Assembly (NCBI RefSeq): GCF_008801935.1
Contig: NZ_VZOT01000016.1
Coordinates: 1 to 63,623 of the forward strand
DNA length: 63,623 nucleotides
Reading direction: 5' to 3'
From: Comamonas kerstersii
GTDB lineage: Bacteria > Pseudomonadota > Gammaproteobacteria > Burkholderiales > Burkholderiaceae_C
Position numbers and translations under genes: made by a program. The first letter of the stretch is position 1. Each line of letters begins with the position of its first letter. Under the pieces are notes generated by a model, which was not told the origin of the DNA, searched no databases, and worked only from the letters and a program-made list of their open reading frames with translations. This document shows positions 8,406 to 17,037 of this stretch, one piece after another.

Positions 8406-10526
8406 TCAGGCCGCAGCCTTGTTCAGCGAATCGAAGTTCTTGCCTTCGGCCACCAGCTTTTCCAGCAGCGCAGCAGGCTTCCAGAACAGCGGGTCTTCCT
8501 TCTCGAATTCCTTGATGTCCGCCAGGATCTTGTCCAGACCCTGCATGTCGGCCCACTTCAGCGGGCCACCACGCCAGCGGGGGAAGCCGTAGCCGGAGAT
8601 AAAGGTCACATCCACGTCCAGCGGACGCAGGGCAATGCCCTCTTCCACGACCTTGGCACCTTCGTTGACCATGGAAGCCATGTAGCGGCGGATGATTTCT
8701 TCCGGCGTGAACTTGCGGGGTGTCACACCCTTCTTGGCACGCTCTTCGTCCACAATGGCCAGCACTTCGGGGTCAGGCTGGCCCACACGTGCACCCTGTG
8801 GGTACAGATAAAAGCCACGGCCGGTCTTCTGGCCAAACCAGCCACGCTCGCAGATGCGGTCGGCAACGTGAACGTAGCGTGCCTTGGGGTCACGGGTCGC
8901 AGCACGGCGCTTGCGCGTGGCCCAGCCAATGTCACCACCGGCCAGGTCCGTCACCTGGAAGGGGCCCATGGGGTAGCCAAAGGCGCGCACGGCTTCGTCG
9001 ATTTCGTAGGGCGAAGCACCATCTTCCATGATGTAGTCAGCCGCCTGCTTGTACACCGCCAGAATGCGGTTGCCGATAAAGCCATCGCACACACCGGCAC
9101 GCACGGGCACTTTCTTGAGCTTCTTGGCCAGCTCAAACGCGGTAGCCACCACGTCTGCAGACACCTTGGCGGGCACCACGATCTCCAGCAGCTTCATGAT
9201 GTTGGCGGGGCTGAAGAAGTGCAGACCAATCACGTCCTGTGGGCGGCTGGTGGAAGCAGCAATCGCATCAATGTCCAGGTAGGAGGTGTTGGTCGCCAGC
9301 ACGCTACCGGGCTTGCACACACGGTCCAGTTCCTTGAACACGGCTTTTTTCACGTCCAGGTCTTCGAACACGGCTTCGATCACCAGGTCCACGTCCTTGA
9401 GGTCGTCATAGCTGGTCGAAGGGGTGTAGCGCGCCATGATGGCGGCCTTACCTTCTTCAGTCATACGGCCCTTGGCGATCAGGCCGTTGTAGACCTTTTC
9501 CACATTGGCCTGACCACGGGCGATGGACTCGGCATCACGCTCAATCATGATCACGGGGAAGCCTGCATCCAGCGCCGCCACCGTGATGCCTGCGCCCATG
9601 GTGCCGCCACCAATGATGGCCAGCTTGGCAAACGCACGGGGAGCTGCGGCCTTGGCCTCGGGAATCTTGCTGACTTCACGCTCGGCAAAGAAGGCGTGAA
9701 TCAGGCCCTGGCGCTGAGGGCTTTCCAGGCACTGCAGGAACAGCTCGCGCTCCTTGGCCAGACCCTGCTCAAAGGGCAGCTCCACCGCCGCCTTGGCGCA
9801 TTCAATGATCTTCATGGGCGAGAACAGGCCACGCGCCTTCTTGGCCGTCTCGATGGCCAGCGCTTCCAGATCGGCCAGTGCAGCCATCTTGTCAGCGATC
9901 TCGATGTCACGGGTGCGGCGCACGGCGCCACCGGCTGCCAGCAGTTCACGGGTGTAGGCCAGGCCAGCGGCCAGGGCGTCGTCACCCTCGACCAGCTTGT
10001 CGACCAGGCCAGCTGCCGCTGCCGCCTTGGCGTTCAGGTGCTTGCCGCTGAGCATCAGCTCGGTCGCGGCCCTCACACCCATCACGCGGGGGGCACGCTG
10101 CGTACCACCGGCGCCAGGCAGCAGGCCCAGGTTCACTTCGGGCAGACCCAGCTGCGCCTTGGGCAGGGCCAGGCGGTAGTGGGCCGACAGGGCAATCTCC
10201 AGGCCACCGCCCAGTGCCGCGCCATGGATGGCAGCCACGACCAGCTTGCCGCTGGCTTCAATGGCGTTGCACACCTCGGGCAGCGAAGGAGGCATGGCAG
10301 GCTTGCCAAATTCACGGATGTCCGCACCGGCGATAAAGGCCTTGCCTTCGCCCACGATCAGCATGGCCTTGACGGCAGCATCCGCCGCAGCTTGTTCCAC
10401 CGCAGCCAGCAGGCCAGCACGTACGGCCTGGCCCAAAGCGTTCACGGGTGGATTGTTGACAGTGACCACCAAAACCTCGCCATCGAGGCGGGTCTGAACT
10501 ACGGATGCGGTGCTCGCAGAACTCAT
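8406..10526 (-). CDS. Bifunctional enoyl-CoA hydratase / 3-hydroxyacyl-CoA dehydrogenase
   Basis: A 706-residue fusion carrying out two consecutive beta-oxidation steps. The N-terminal crotonase half has AIHGAALGGGLEIALS (Glu110) and LPEVNLGLLPGAGG (Glu130), which match the two catalytic glutamates of hydratases. The dehydrogenase half starts with the NAD-binding KLAIIGGGTMGAGI near 301-314 and has IGLHFFSPANIMKLLEI. This hydratase-first order is opposite to the 800-residue protein encoded at 35.8-38.2 kb. It is the promoter-proximal gene of the minus-strand operon and is divergent from a LysR gene 128 bases away. Confidence 0.95.
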   Translation of the reverse strand: MSSASTASVVQTRLDGEVLVVTVNNPPVNALGQAVRAGLLAAVEQAAADAAVKAMLIVGEGKAFIAGADIREFGKPAMPPSLPEVCNAIEASGKLVVAAIHGAALGGGLEIALSAHYRLALPKAQLGLPEVNLGLLPGAGGTQRAPRVMGVRAATELMLSGKHLNAKAAAAAGLVDKLVEGDDALAAGLAYTRELLAAGGAVRRTRDIEIADKMAALADLEALAIETAKKARGLFSPMKIIECAKAAVELPFEQGLAKERELFLQCLESPQRQGLIHAFFAEREVSKIPEAKAAAPRAFAKLAIIGGGTMGAGITVAALDAGFPVIMIERDAESIARGQANVEKVYNGLIAKGRMTEEGKAAIMARYTPSTSYDDLKDVDLVIEAVFEDLDVKKAVFKELDRVCKPGSVLATNTSYLDIDAIAASTSRPQDVIGLHFFSPANIMKLLEIVVPAKVSADVVATAFELAKKLKKVPVRAGVCDGFIGNRILAVYKQAADYIMEDGASPYEIDEAVRAFGYPMGPFQVTDLAGGDIGWATRKRRAATRDPKARYVHVADRICERGWFGQKTGRGFYLYPQGARVGQPDPEVLAIVDEERAKKGVTPRKFTPEEIIRRYMASMVNEGAKVVEEGIALRPLDVDVTFISGYGFPRWRGGPLKWADMQGLDKILADIKEFEKEDPLFWKPAALLEKLVAEGKNFDSLNKAAA

Positions 10527-10606
10527 TACACAGGTCTCCGGATATGCGTTGTACGGGGAAAAGCCGTTTTTACTACGACAATGGTTCTTTACAATCGCTG
10601 CATAAG

Positions 10607-10621
10607 TTGACAGAGCGTCAA
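10607..10621. promoter_or_regulatory. Candidate LysR-type operator (T-N11-A)
   Basis: TTGACAGAGCGTCAA is a perfect TTGAC-N5-GTCAA dyad that contains the T-N11-A core recognised by LysR-type regulators. It is centred in the 128-base gap between the divergent LysR gene and the bifunctional beta-oxidation gene, the standard position for an operator controlling both. Binding is inferred from motif and position only. Confidence 0.55.
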
Positions 10622-10654
10622 ATAACTTTGAACAATAGCAAGGGAAAACCCTAG

Positions 10655-11557
10655 ATGGACCTGCAATCGCTGACCTTGCTGGTGGAAATCATTGACAGCG
10701 GCAACCTCAGCCAGGCGGCACGCAAGCTCAAGATGACGCGCGCCAACGTGAGCTACCACCTGGCCCAGCTGGAAAAGCAGGTGGGCGTGCAGCTGGTCAA
10801 GCGCACCACCCGGCGTGTAGAGCCCACCGAGGTGGGGCTGCGCCTGTACGAACATGGCCGCAACATCCACAACGAAATGCTGGCTGCACGCGAGACCATC
10901 ACCAGCCTGGGGCAGGAACTGCGCGGGCGCGTAGGTATCAGCGTGCCCAGCGGCTATGGGCAGATGGTGATGAGCCCGTGGCTGATCGAGTTCAAGCAGC
11001 TGTACCCTGGCATCGTGCTGGACGTACTGTTTGAAAACCGTGCCGACAACCTGCGCGATGAGGTCGATATTGCGATCCGGGTGATGCCGGAGCCCCCGCT
11101 GTCCGTGGTGGCGCGTGCGCTGGGCGATGTGCGCTATGTGGCCTGCGCCTCCAGAAGCTATGCCGCACAGCACGGCCTGCCCCAGACGCTACTGGAGCTG
11201 CGTGCCAGCCCCTTGATTACCTCGGGCGTGATTGGCCGCCAGCTGCGGCTTTCGGCCTATCAGGGGCTGGAGCGCCAGGAAGTGATGCTGGAGCCCACGC
11301 TCAGCTCCGAGCACTTTCCGTTTCTGCGCGAAGGCATTCTGGCGGGGCTGGGCGTCGGGCTGGTGCCGGACTATGTGGTCAAGGACCAGATTGCCAGCGG
11401 CGAGGTGCTGACCACCTTGAGCGAATACCGCCTGAGCATTTTTGGCACGCAAATGTATCTGCTGTATCTGCCCAACCGCCACCAGACCAAGGCGGTGCGC
11501 ACCTGCATTGACTTTCTGCTGGCCAGAGCGCGTGGTGAAACGCCGCCCAGCCACTAA
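10655..11557 (+). CDS. LysR-family transcriptional regulator
   Basis: A 300-residue LysR-type regulator. The N-terminal winged helix-turn-helix spans roughly residues 16-45 (GNLSQAARKLKMTRANVSYH), followed by a linker and a substrate-binding domain with the usual LRGRVGISVP start (here ELRGRVGISVPSGYG). It is divergent from the acyl-CoA degradation operon and shares its regulatory gap, so the simplest reading is that it controls that operon in response to the substrate or a CoA intermediate. Pimelate operons of other bacteria use a different regulator class. Confidence 0.94.
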   Translation: MDLQSLTLLVEIIDSGNLSQAARKLKMTRANVSYHLAQLEKQVGVQLVKRTTRRVEPTEVGLRLYEHGRNIHNEMLAARETITSLGQELRGRVGISVPSGYGQMVMSPWLIEFKQLYPGIVLDVLFENRADNLRDEVDIAIRVMPEPPLSVVARALGDVRYVACASRSYAAQHGLPQTLLELRASPLITSGVIGRQLRLSAYQGLERQEVMLEPTLSSEHFPFLREGILAGLGVGLVPDYVVKDQIASGEVLTTLSEYRLSIFGTQMYLLYLPNRHQTKAVRTCIDFLLARARGETPPSH

Positions 11558-11560
11558 AAC

Positions 11561-11586
11561 AGCAAAAAGCCCGCACCAGGCGGGCT
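11561..11586 (-). terminator. Intrinsic terminator for the lipoprotein gene
   Basis: The stem AGCCCGC/GCGGGCT with a five-base loop (11568-11586) is followed, on the minus strand, by a run of five T. It sits 28 bases after the stop of the minus-strand lipoprotein gene and just beyond the end of the convergent LysR gene. Confidence 0.75.
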
Positions 11587-11613
11587 CAGTACGCTGCGTT
11601 CAGACATCCGCTG

Positions 11614-12177
11614 TCAGGAACGTTGGCGTGCATCATCACGGTCACGCCGCGATGGCCTGTGCTCCCGCCCCTCATCACGGCGCTGCGGACTGGGCCGTGC
11701 ATGCTCGGGCCGAGGCTGGCTGGGGCGAGCATGTTGCTGCGGTGCAGGTCTTTCATGCGGCCGCATCTGTGGGGGACGTGGCCTGCTGTCCGGGCGCAGC
11801 ATCGGCGGGCGTGGCTGCGGCGCAGGCATGGCCTGATGCGGTCGTGGCGGCTGTATATGCGGGCGGTGTGGTGGTGGCGGAGGTGGTGCGGGGCGATGGC
11901 CCGGCGGCATCCAGTACCCAGGTCGCCAGTCATAGCGGCTGCCCGTCCAGAACCAGCCCCCTGCCTGCCAGACATGCCGGGGAGAAGGCGCGCGGTAGCG
12001 GTAATCCACACGCGGCGGTGGTGGGTAGCCATAGGTGGTGTAGACGGTCGTGCTGCTGTAGCTACTGTCTACCGGTGGCACCACACAGCCGCTGAGCAAG
12101 GCCGCGCCACCCAGGCAGGCCACCACGGCAGCGCAGCGCATCCAGCGGCTGTTAGGCAAGGCAATCGACTGTGGCAT
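11614..12177 (-). CDS. Proline/arginine-rich lipoprotein with YxWxxGxW-like repeats
   Basis: A 187-residue predicted lipoprotein. A signal peptide ends in the lipobox LLSGC with Cys31 as acylation site. The mature part has aromatic repeats (HVWQAGGWFWTGSRYDWRPG, then YWMPPGHRP) typical of small YXWGXW-repeat envelope proteins, and then a low-complexity Pro/Arg/His tail. The start at 12177 has GGAGCC upstream; an internal ATG at 12141 is possible. No enzymatic motif is visible, and a role in the cell envelope is the most that can be said. It is flanked by terminators on both sides, so it is monocistronic. Confidence 0.8.
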   Translation of the reverse strand: MPQSIALPNSRWMRCAAVVACLGGAALLSGCVVPPVDSSYSSTTVYTTYGYPPPPRVDYRYRAPSPRHVWQAGGWFWTGSRYDWRPGYWMPPGHRPAPPPPPPHRPHIQPPRPHQAMPAPQPRPPMLRPDSRPRPPQMRPHERPAPQQHARPSQPRPEHARPSPQRRDEGREHRPSRRDRDDARQRS

Positions 12178-12225
12178 GGTGGCTCCTTGTTCATGGGCTG
12201 GGGCAGCCCGTACCTGTACATAACG

Positions 12226-12253
12226 AAAAACCCCGGTCAGATGCTGACCGGGG
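12226..12253 (-). terminator. Intrinsic terminator for htpX
   Basis: CCCCGGTCAG at 12231-12240 pairs with CTGACCGGGG at 12244-12253 around a three-base loop, and five A (T on the minus strand) follow the stem in the minus direction. It lies downstream of htpX and upstream of the lipoprotein gene. Confidence 0.85.
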
Positions 12254-12336
12254 TTGGCGTCACGGCGGTAAAGCCTGCGTAAAGATGGGATGCAAGTTGT
12301 GACAGCGGATGAAGCCCTCAGGGCTTCATGCCTCTA

Positions 12337-13212
12337 TCAATACTGGCTGCTTTGCAGGGCTGCAATACGCTCTTCAATCGGAGGGTGGGTAGAGAACAGC
12401 TTGCCGACATGGCCGGTAATACCCATGGCTGCCACCGTCTTGGGCAGCTCACCGGGCACCATGCCACCCAGACGTGCCAGGGCGTTGACCATGGGCTGCT
12501 TGCGGCCCATCAGCTGCGCAGCGCCTGCGTCGGCGCGGAATTCGCGCTGGCGCGAGAACCAGGCCACGATGATGGCAGCCACAAAGCCCAGCAGAATGTC
12601 CATGACGATGGTGGTCACGTAGTAGCCAATGCCGGGGCCGGAGTTTTCGCTGTCGCCCTTGCGCAGGAAGCTGTCCACGGCGTAGCCGATGATGCGCGAC
12701 AGGAACACCACAAAGGTGTTCATCACGCCCTGAATCAGCGTCATGGTCACCATGTCGCCATTGGCAATGTGTGCCACTTCGTGGCCAATCACGGCCTCGA
12801 CTTCTTCACGCGTCATGCCTTGCAGCAAGCCGGTAGACACCGCCACCAGGGCGTTGTTCTTGAAAGCGCCAGTCGCAAAGGCATTGGGTTCGCCTTCGTA
12901 GATACCCACTTCAGGCATGCCAATGCCGGCCTTGTCGGCGAACTTGCGCACGGTGTCCAGAATCCAGGCTTCATCAGCGTTGCGCGGCTGTGTGATCACA
13001 TGCACGCCACTGGTCCACTTGGCCATGGGCTTGGAGATCAGCAGCGAAATGATGGCGCCACCAAAACCCATGATGAAGGCAAAGCCCAGCAGTGCGCCCA
13101 GATTCAGGCCGTTGGCGGTCAGAAAACGGTTGACGCCCAGCAGGCTGGCCGTAATACCCAGCACGGCCACGACGGCAATGTTGGTCAACAGAAAAAGTGC
13201 AATACGTTTCAT
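12337..13212 (-). CDS. htpX: Membrane zinc metalloprotease HtpX
   Basis: A 291-residue HtpX, a heat-shock-associated inner-membrane protease that degrades misfolded membrane proteins. Two N-terminal membrane segments (about 5-25 and 38-60) precede the zinc motif HEVAH at 144-148, and the third ligand is Glu224 in RQREFRAD. A second pair of hydrophobic segments lies near 155-175 and 195-215. Length and topology are normal. It stands alone between a terminator and the DUF3025 gene. Confidence 0.97.
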   Translation of the reverse strand: MKRIALFLLTNIAVVAVLGITASLLGVNRFLTANGLNLGALLGFAFIMGFGGAIISLLISKPMAKWTSGVHVITQPRNADEAWILDTVRKFADKAGIGMPEVGIYEGEPNAFATGAFKNNALVAVSTGLLQGMTREEVEAVIGHEVAHIANGDMVTMTLIQGVMNTFVVFLSRIIGYAVDSFLRKGDSENSGPGIGYYVTTIVMDILLGFVAAIIVAWFSRQREFRADAGAAQLMGRKQPMVNALARLGGMVPGELPKTVAAMGITGHVGKLFSTHPPIEERIAALQSSQY

Positions 13213-13307
13213 GGGGTGTGATTCTCCTCAAAGAGGGGAAAACAAATGACTGTGTATGGATGTATGGGCAATGGCGCCCCATTTCAAGCAGCGCCCGCTG
13301 GTTAGCG

Positions 13308-14159
13308 TCATGTTGTGGGGCGCGCTGCGCGAAACACTAGAGGATCATCATAAAAGGAAAGTTCCTCGTTCTGTGCCCACCACCCCGGCACACCCAGTAC
13401 GGGCAAAGGGCTGAAGGGCTTGGTGGCCAGCACATCGGCACAGACAAGCATGTCGCGTGCCATGTGTGCATCCAGCGCGCTACTGACCGCATCGCCAGAC
13501 GCCTGCAGGGCGGCAGCTGTGTCTGGCGTCCACGGCAGGCACAGCACATGGGCGGTCATCGGCTTGCGTGGCTGCACCAGTTTTTCCAGCAGGGCATGGC
13601 CCACCGGCCACAGGCAGCTTTGCGCCCACAGCGGGCGCAGCTCCACCATCAGGCGCTGCCACTGGCGCGCACGCAAAGCCTCCACCAGCGGCTGCGGTGC
13701 CAGCCAGATGGCGCCGTTTTCGTCCAGCACGGTGATGGCATCGCGCAGCGGCCCCCGGCGCTGGCCCACACCATCGCGCGCAATGGCCTGTGCCTGCAGC
13801 TGGTTCAGATGGAGCTTGAGCTGTGGCCAGTGCAGCCAGATCAGCCCGTTGAAAACGTCGTGCAAATGGTCCCGCGTAGGCACGCAGCGCTGCTCGCGGA
13901 TAAAGGTTTCATACGCCACACCGTCCGGCAGTGCCTCCTGCGGCACAAAGCGCAGACCAGCCTCCTGCAGCGCAGCAGGCAGATACTGGTTCAGCGCCGC
14001 ATGCACAGGCAGCCCCTGCGCAATCTGCGCCACCATGGGCTGGCCAATGCGCGCCACGCTGGCCAGCCAGGGGCGGGACCAGTCGATGCTGGACACCCAC
14101 GCATGCGGTGCAAAGGGGTTGATGGTGTCCATGACAGATGCGATACGTGCTTCATTCAT
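13308..14159 (-). CDS. DUF3025 domain protein
   Basis: A 283-residue protein of the DUF3025 family, whose function is unknown. Diagnostic stretches are CVPTRDHLHDVFNGLIWLHW, the RGPLRDAITVLDENGA segment and the C-terminal YDDPLVFR. No signal peptide or membrane segment is apparent. The annotated ATG at 14159 directly follows the T-run of a hairpin that ends pyrC, and there is no clear ribosome site; the in-frame ATG at 14132 (MDTINPFAPHAW) is an alternative. The gene follows pyrC on the same strand. Confidence 0.85.
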   Translation of the reverse strand: MNEARIASVMDTINPFAPHAWVSSIDWSRPWLASVARIGQPMVAQIAQGLPVHAALNQYLPAALQEAGLRFVPQEALPDGVAYETFIREQRCVPTRDHLHDVFNGLIWLHWPQLKLHLNQLQAQAIARDGVGQRRGPLRDAITVLDENGAIWLAPQPLVEALRARQWQRLMVELRPLWAQSCLWPVGHALLEKLVQPRKPMTAHVLCLPWTPDTAAALQASGDAVSSALDAHMARDMLVCADVLATKPFSPLPVLGVPGWWAQNEELSFYDDPLVFRAARPTT

Positions 14160-14247
14160 AAAAAAGGAGCTGCCAGCGCAGCTCCTTCAAGGCTTTGGAC
14201 TATAAAACTATTGCAAATGCTTGATTAGCAAGCGCAAGCAGCTATCA
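14160..14247. repeat. Inverted repeat of the AGCTGCCAGCGCT family, with a pyrC terminator hairpin
   Basis: At the left end a perfect nine-base stem (AAGGAGCTG/CAGCTCCTT, 14164-14187) is followed on the minus strand by six T, forming a terminator just after pyrC. The right end carries the partner arm CAAGCGCAAGCAGCTATC at 14230-14247. The copy is rearranged: the left arm has gained its own complement and no longer needs the distal arm. Confidence 0.75.
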
Positions 14248-14250
14248 GTT

Positions 14251-15294
14251 TTAATCCACCATCTTCCAGGGCAGGGCTTCACCAAAGCGCAGTGGCTTGA
14301 GGATGGCACCTTCGCCGTATGCAAAGCTCGCAGGCGGTGTCCAGCTTTCCTTGACCAAGGTGATGGTGTCGGTATTGCGGGGCAGGCCGTAGAAATCTGC
14401 ACCGTTGAAGGACGCAAAGGCTTCCAGCTTGTCCAGCGCGCCGGCGTTGTCGAACACCTCGGCATACATCTCGATGGCAGCATGGGCGCTGTAGCAGCCT
14501 GCGCAGCCGGTGGCAGCTTCCTTCAGATGGGCTGCATGCGGTGCGCTATCCGTGCCCAGGAAGAACTTCTTGCTGCCGCTGGTCGCAGCCTGCACCAAGG
14601 CCAGACGGTGGGTTTCGCGCTTCAGAACCGGCAGGCAGTAAAAGTGCGGGCGCACGCCACCCAGGAAGATGGCATTGCGGTTGAACAGCAGGTGCTGGGG
14701 CGTGATGGTGGCAGCCAGAAAGTCATCGGCCGCAGCCACGTATTCGGCCGCTTCCTTGGTCGTCACGTGCTCCATGACAATCTTGAGTTCTGGGAAGTCT
14801 TTGCGCAGTGGCTTGAGCTGCTGCTCGATGAACACAGCTTCGCGGTCGAACAGGTCAATGCTCTGGTCGGTCACTTCACCGTGCACCAGCAGCACCAGGC
14901 CTTCGCGCTGCATGGCTTCCAGCGTGGGGTAGATCTTGCGCAGATCGGTCACGCCGTGGTCGGAGTTGGTGGTAGCACCTGCGGGGTAGAGCTTGCAGGC
15001 CACCACGCCTGCGGCCTTGGCGCGCACGATTTCCTCAGGGGTGAGGTTATCGGTCAGGTACAGCGTCATCAAAGGCTGGAACTTGCTGCCTGCTGGCGCG
15101 GCCGACAGGATGCGCTCGCGGTAAGCGGCCGCCATCTCGGCCGTGGTGACCGGTGGCTTGAGGTTGGGCATGATGATGGCACGGCCCATCTGGCGTGCGC
15201 TGTGGGGCACCACGCAGCGCATGGCATCGCCATCACGCACGTGCAGGTGCCAGTCATCGGGGCGGGTAATGGTCAGGGTCATGGGGGAAGTCAT
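14251..15294 (-). CDS. pyrC: Dihydroorotase
   Basis: A 347-residue class II dihydroorotase, catalysing the cyclisation of carbamoyl-aspartate in pyrimidine synthesis. Metal ligands are visible: His16 and His18 ([10 protein letters not shown]), the carbamylated lysine Lys101 ([13 protein letters not shown]), His138 (LVLLVHGEV), His176 (IVMEHVTT) and Asp249 (FLGTDSAPH). Length matches Escherichia coli PyrC. It is divergent from the flavoreductase gene and ends at the hairpin at 14164-14187. Confidence 0.98.
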   Translation of the reverse strand: MTSPMTLTITRPDDWHLHVRDGDAMRCVVPHSARQMGRAIIMPNLKPPVTTAEMAAAYRERILSAAPAGSKFQPLMTLYLTDNLTPEEIVRAKAAGVVACKLYPAGATTNSDHGVTDLRKIYPTLEAMQREGLVLLVHGEVTDQSIDLFDREAVFIEQQLKPLRKDFPELKIVMEHVTTKEAAEYVAAADDFLAATITPQHLLFNRNAIFLGGVRPHFYCLPVLKRETHRLALVQAATSGSKKFFLGTDSAPHAAHLKEAATGCAGCYSAHAAIEMYAEVFDNAGALDKLEAFASFNGADFYGLPRNTDTITLVKESWTPPASFAYGEGAILKPLRFGEALPWKMVD

Positions 15295-15348
15295 AGCCCT
15301 ATTGTCACATTGACTGCCTGCGCGCCACGCAACACATGGCGTGCATAA

Positions 15349-15363
15349 TGAGAAACGCTCTCA
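15349..15363. promoter_or_regulatory. Candidate Fur box
   Basis: TGAGAAACGCTCTCA has the 7-1-7 inverted-repeat layout of a Fur site (TGAGA-N5-TCTCA with A-rich and T-rich flanks, AATGAG...CTCAATT). It ends 20 bases before the chosen start of the siderophore-interacting flavoreductase gene, the type of gene expected to be iron-repressed. No other Fur-like box was noticed in the window. Confidence 0.6.
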
Positions 15364-15382
15364 ATTGAAAAGAAGAAAAGTT

Positions 15383-16165
15383 ATGACACAGGAAATGACA
15401 AAGACAGCACCCGCCTTTGAGCGCGTGCGCCACCCCTTCAAGGCCCGCCATCTGCAGCTGCTCTCGCGCGAACAGATCAGCCCCGGTTTTCTGCGCCTGA
15501 CGCTGGTCGGCGAGCTGCGCGACTTCTGCAGCGACGGCTTTGATGACCATTTCAAGCTCATCCTGCCGCAAGATGGGCTGGAAAAGCCCCTGCTGCCCCA
15601 GATGGTGGATGGCAAACCCTTGATCGACGGCCCCCGCCCCACCATGCGCGACTACACACCGCTGCGCTGGACCACCAACACCCTGACCGTGGACTTTGCC
15701 CTGCACGAGCACGGCCCCGCCACCGAATGGGCACGCACGGCCCCCATGGGATCCTGGGTAGGCGTGGCTGGCCCACGCGGCTCCATGGTGATTCGCAAGG
15801 ACTTTGACTGGTACTGGATGCTGGCCGATGCCAGCGGCATGCCTGCCGTAGAACGCGCGCTGGCCGAACTGCCTGACACGGCACGCGTGACCGTGCGCCT
15901 GGCCGTGCCTGCCGCCGACCGCCGCACTCTGACCTCGGAAGCACAGGTTGATCTGCAGTGGGTAGATGCGCTCACCGATGCCGCCCAGGCACTGGAGTGG
16001 CCAGAAGGCGAAGGCTTTGTCTGGGCCGCAGGCGAGCACAGCGAGATGGCAGCACTGCGCAAGATTGCTGTGGCCAAGGGTGCATCGCCCAAGCGCATGC
16101 GCATTGCCGCCTACTGGAAACAGGGCGAATCTGCACACCACGCAGAACTGGCCGATCAGGCATAA
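15383..16165 (+). CDS. Siderophore-interacting FAD-binding reductase
   Basis: A protein of the SIP/ViuB family, cytoplasmic flavoreductases that release iron from ferric siderophores. From the ATG at 15383 (MTQEMTKTAPAFERVR) it is 260 residues; a GTG at 15341 would add 14 residues but would run through the Fur-like box. Key motifs are RDYTPLRW, the RxYT FAD-binding signature, GSWVGVAGPRGS, WMLADASGMPAVERAL and the terminal YWKQGES typical of the family. It stands alone with a terminator behind it. Confidence 0.93.
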   Translation: MTQEMTKTAPAFERVRHPFKARHLQLLSREQISPGFLRLTLVGELRDFCSDGFDDHFKLILPQDGLEKPLLPQMVDGKPLIDGPRPTMRDYTPLRWTTNTLTVDFALHEHGPATEWARTAPMGSWVGVAGPRGSMVIRKDFDWYWMLADASGMPAVERALAELPDTARVTVRLAVPAADRRTLTSEAQVDLQWVDALTDAAQALEWPEGEGFVWAAGEHSEMAALRKIAVAKGASPKRMRIAAYWKQGESAHHAELADQA

Positions 16166-16220
16166 AAAACCATAGCTTCCAGCGCTTGATGCATGGGCGC
16201 TGAAGGCAGTTTGGGCATAA

Positions 16221-16249
16221 AAAAAGCCGCTGAAACCAGCGGCTTTTTT
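16221..16249. terminator. Bidirectional intrinsic terminator
   Basis: The stem GCCGCTG (16226-16232) / CAGCGGC (16237-16243) has five A on the left and six T on the right, so it can end both the plus-strand flavoreductase gene and the minus-strand glt operon. A weak copy of the AGCTGCCAGCGC-family inverted repeat (16172-16210) lies just before it. Confidence 0.9.
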
Positions 16250-16269
16250 GTGGGGTGATGCCTGCTGAC

Positions 16270-17007
16270 TCAGTGCTGCAGGATCTTGCCCAGAAAGTCC
16301 TTGGTACGGGGCTGGCGGGCTTCGGGATTGCCAAAGAACTCGTCCTTGGAGCAGTCCTCCAGAATCTTTCCGCCCACGTCCATGAAGATCACGCGGCTGG
16401 CCACCTTGCGGGCAAAGCCCATTTCGTGCGTCACGCACATCATGGTCATGCCTTCGTTGGCCAGGCCCACCATCACGTCCAGCACTTCACCCACCATTTC
16501 GGGGTCGAGCGCTGAAGTGGGTTCGTCAAACAGCATGACCATGGGGTCCATGGACAGGGCACGCGCAATCGCCACGCGCTGCTGCTGACCGCCCGAGAGC
16601 TGACCGGGGAACTTATCCTTATGCGCCATCAGGCCCACACGGTCCAGCATCTTCAGGCCGCGCTGCTTGGCGTCGTCCATGCTGCGGCCCAGCACCTTGA
16701 CCTGGGCAATGGTCAGGTTCTCGGTCACGGTCAGGTGGGGAAACAGTTCAAAGTGCTGAAACACCATGCCGACCTTGGAGCGCAGCTGAGGCAGATTGGT
16801 CTTGGGCTCATGCACGGCAATGCCATTGACCCAGATCTCCCCCTTCTGGATGGGCTCCAGCGCGTTGATGGTCTTGATCAGTGTGGACTTGCCCGAGCCC
16901 GAAGGGCCGCACACCACCACCACTTCACCCTTTTGGATGCTGGTGGAGCAGTCGTTCAGCACCTGAAAGCTGCCGTACCACTTAGAGACGTTCTTGAGTT
17001 CAATCAT
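16270..17007 (-). CDS. gltL: Glutamate/aspartate ABC transporter ATP-binding protein
   Basis: A 245-residue ATPase of the polar amino acid uptake (PAAT) family. Walker A is GPSGSGKST (34-42), the signature is LSGGQQQR (137-144) and Walker B is VMLFDEP (157-163), with the H-loop in CVTHEMGFA. It is the last gene of a gltI-J-K-L operon and energises import of acidic amino acids. Thirty bases separate it from gltK. The symbol rests on operon content; related GlnQ-type ATPases look alike. Confidence 0.94.
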   Translation of the reverse strand: MIELKNVSKWYGSFQVLNDCSTSIQKGEVVVVCGPSGSGKSTLIKTINALEPIQKGEIWVNGIAVHEPKTNLPQLRSKVGMVFQHFELFPHLTVTENLTIAQVKVLGRSMDDAKQRGLKMLDRVGLMAHKDKFPGQLSGGQQQRVAIARALSMDPMVMLFDEPTSALDPEMVGEVLDVMVGLANEGMTMMCVTHEMGFARKVASRVIFMDVGGKILEDCSKDEFFGNPEARQPRTKDFLGKILQH

Positions 17008-17037
17008 GAATAAATCCTCAATCCTTCAGACCACGCA

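Noticed and set aside
15341..15383. GTG at 15341 as start of the siderophore-interacting reductase
   Set aside because: It would place the Fur-like box inside the coding region and add a basic, non-conserved extension; the ATG at 15383 is more plausible.
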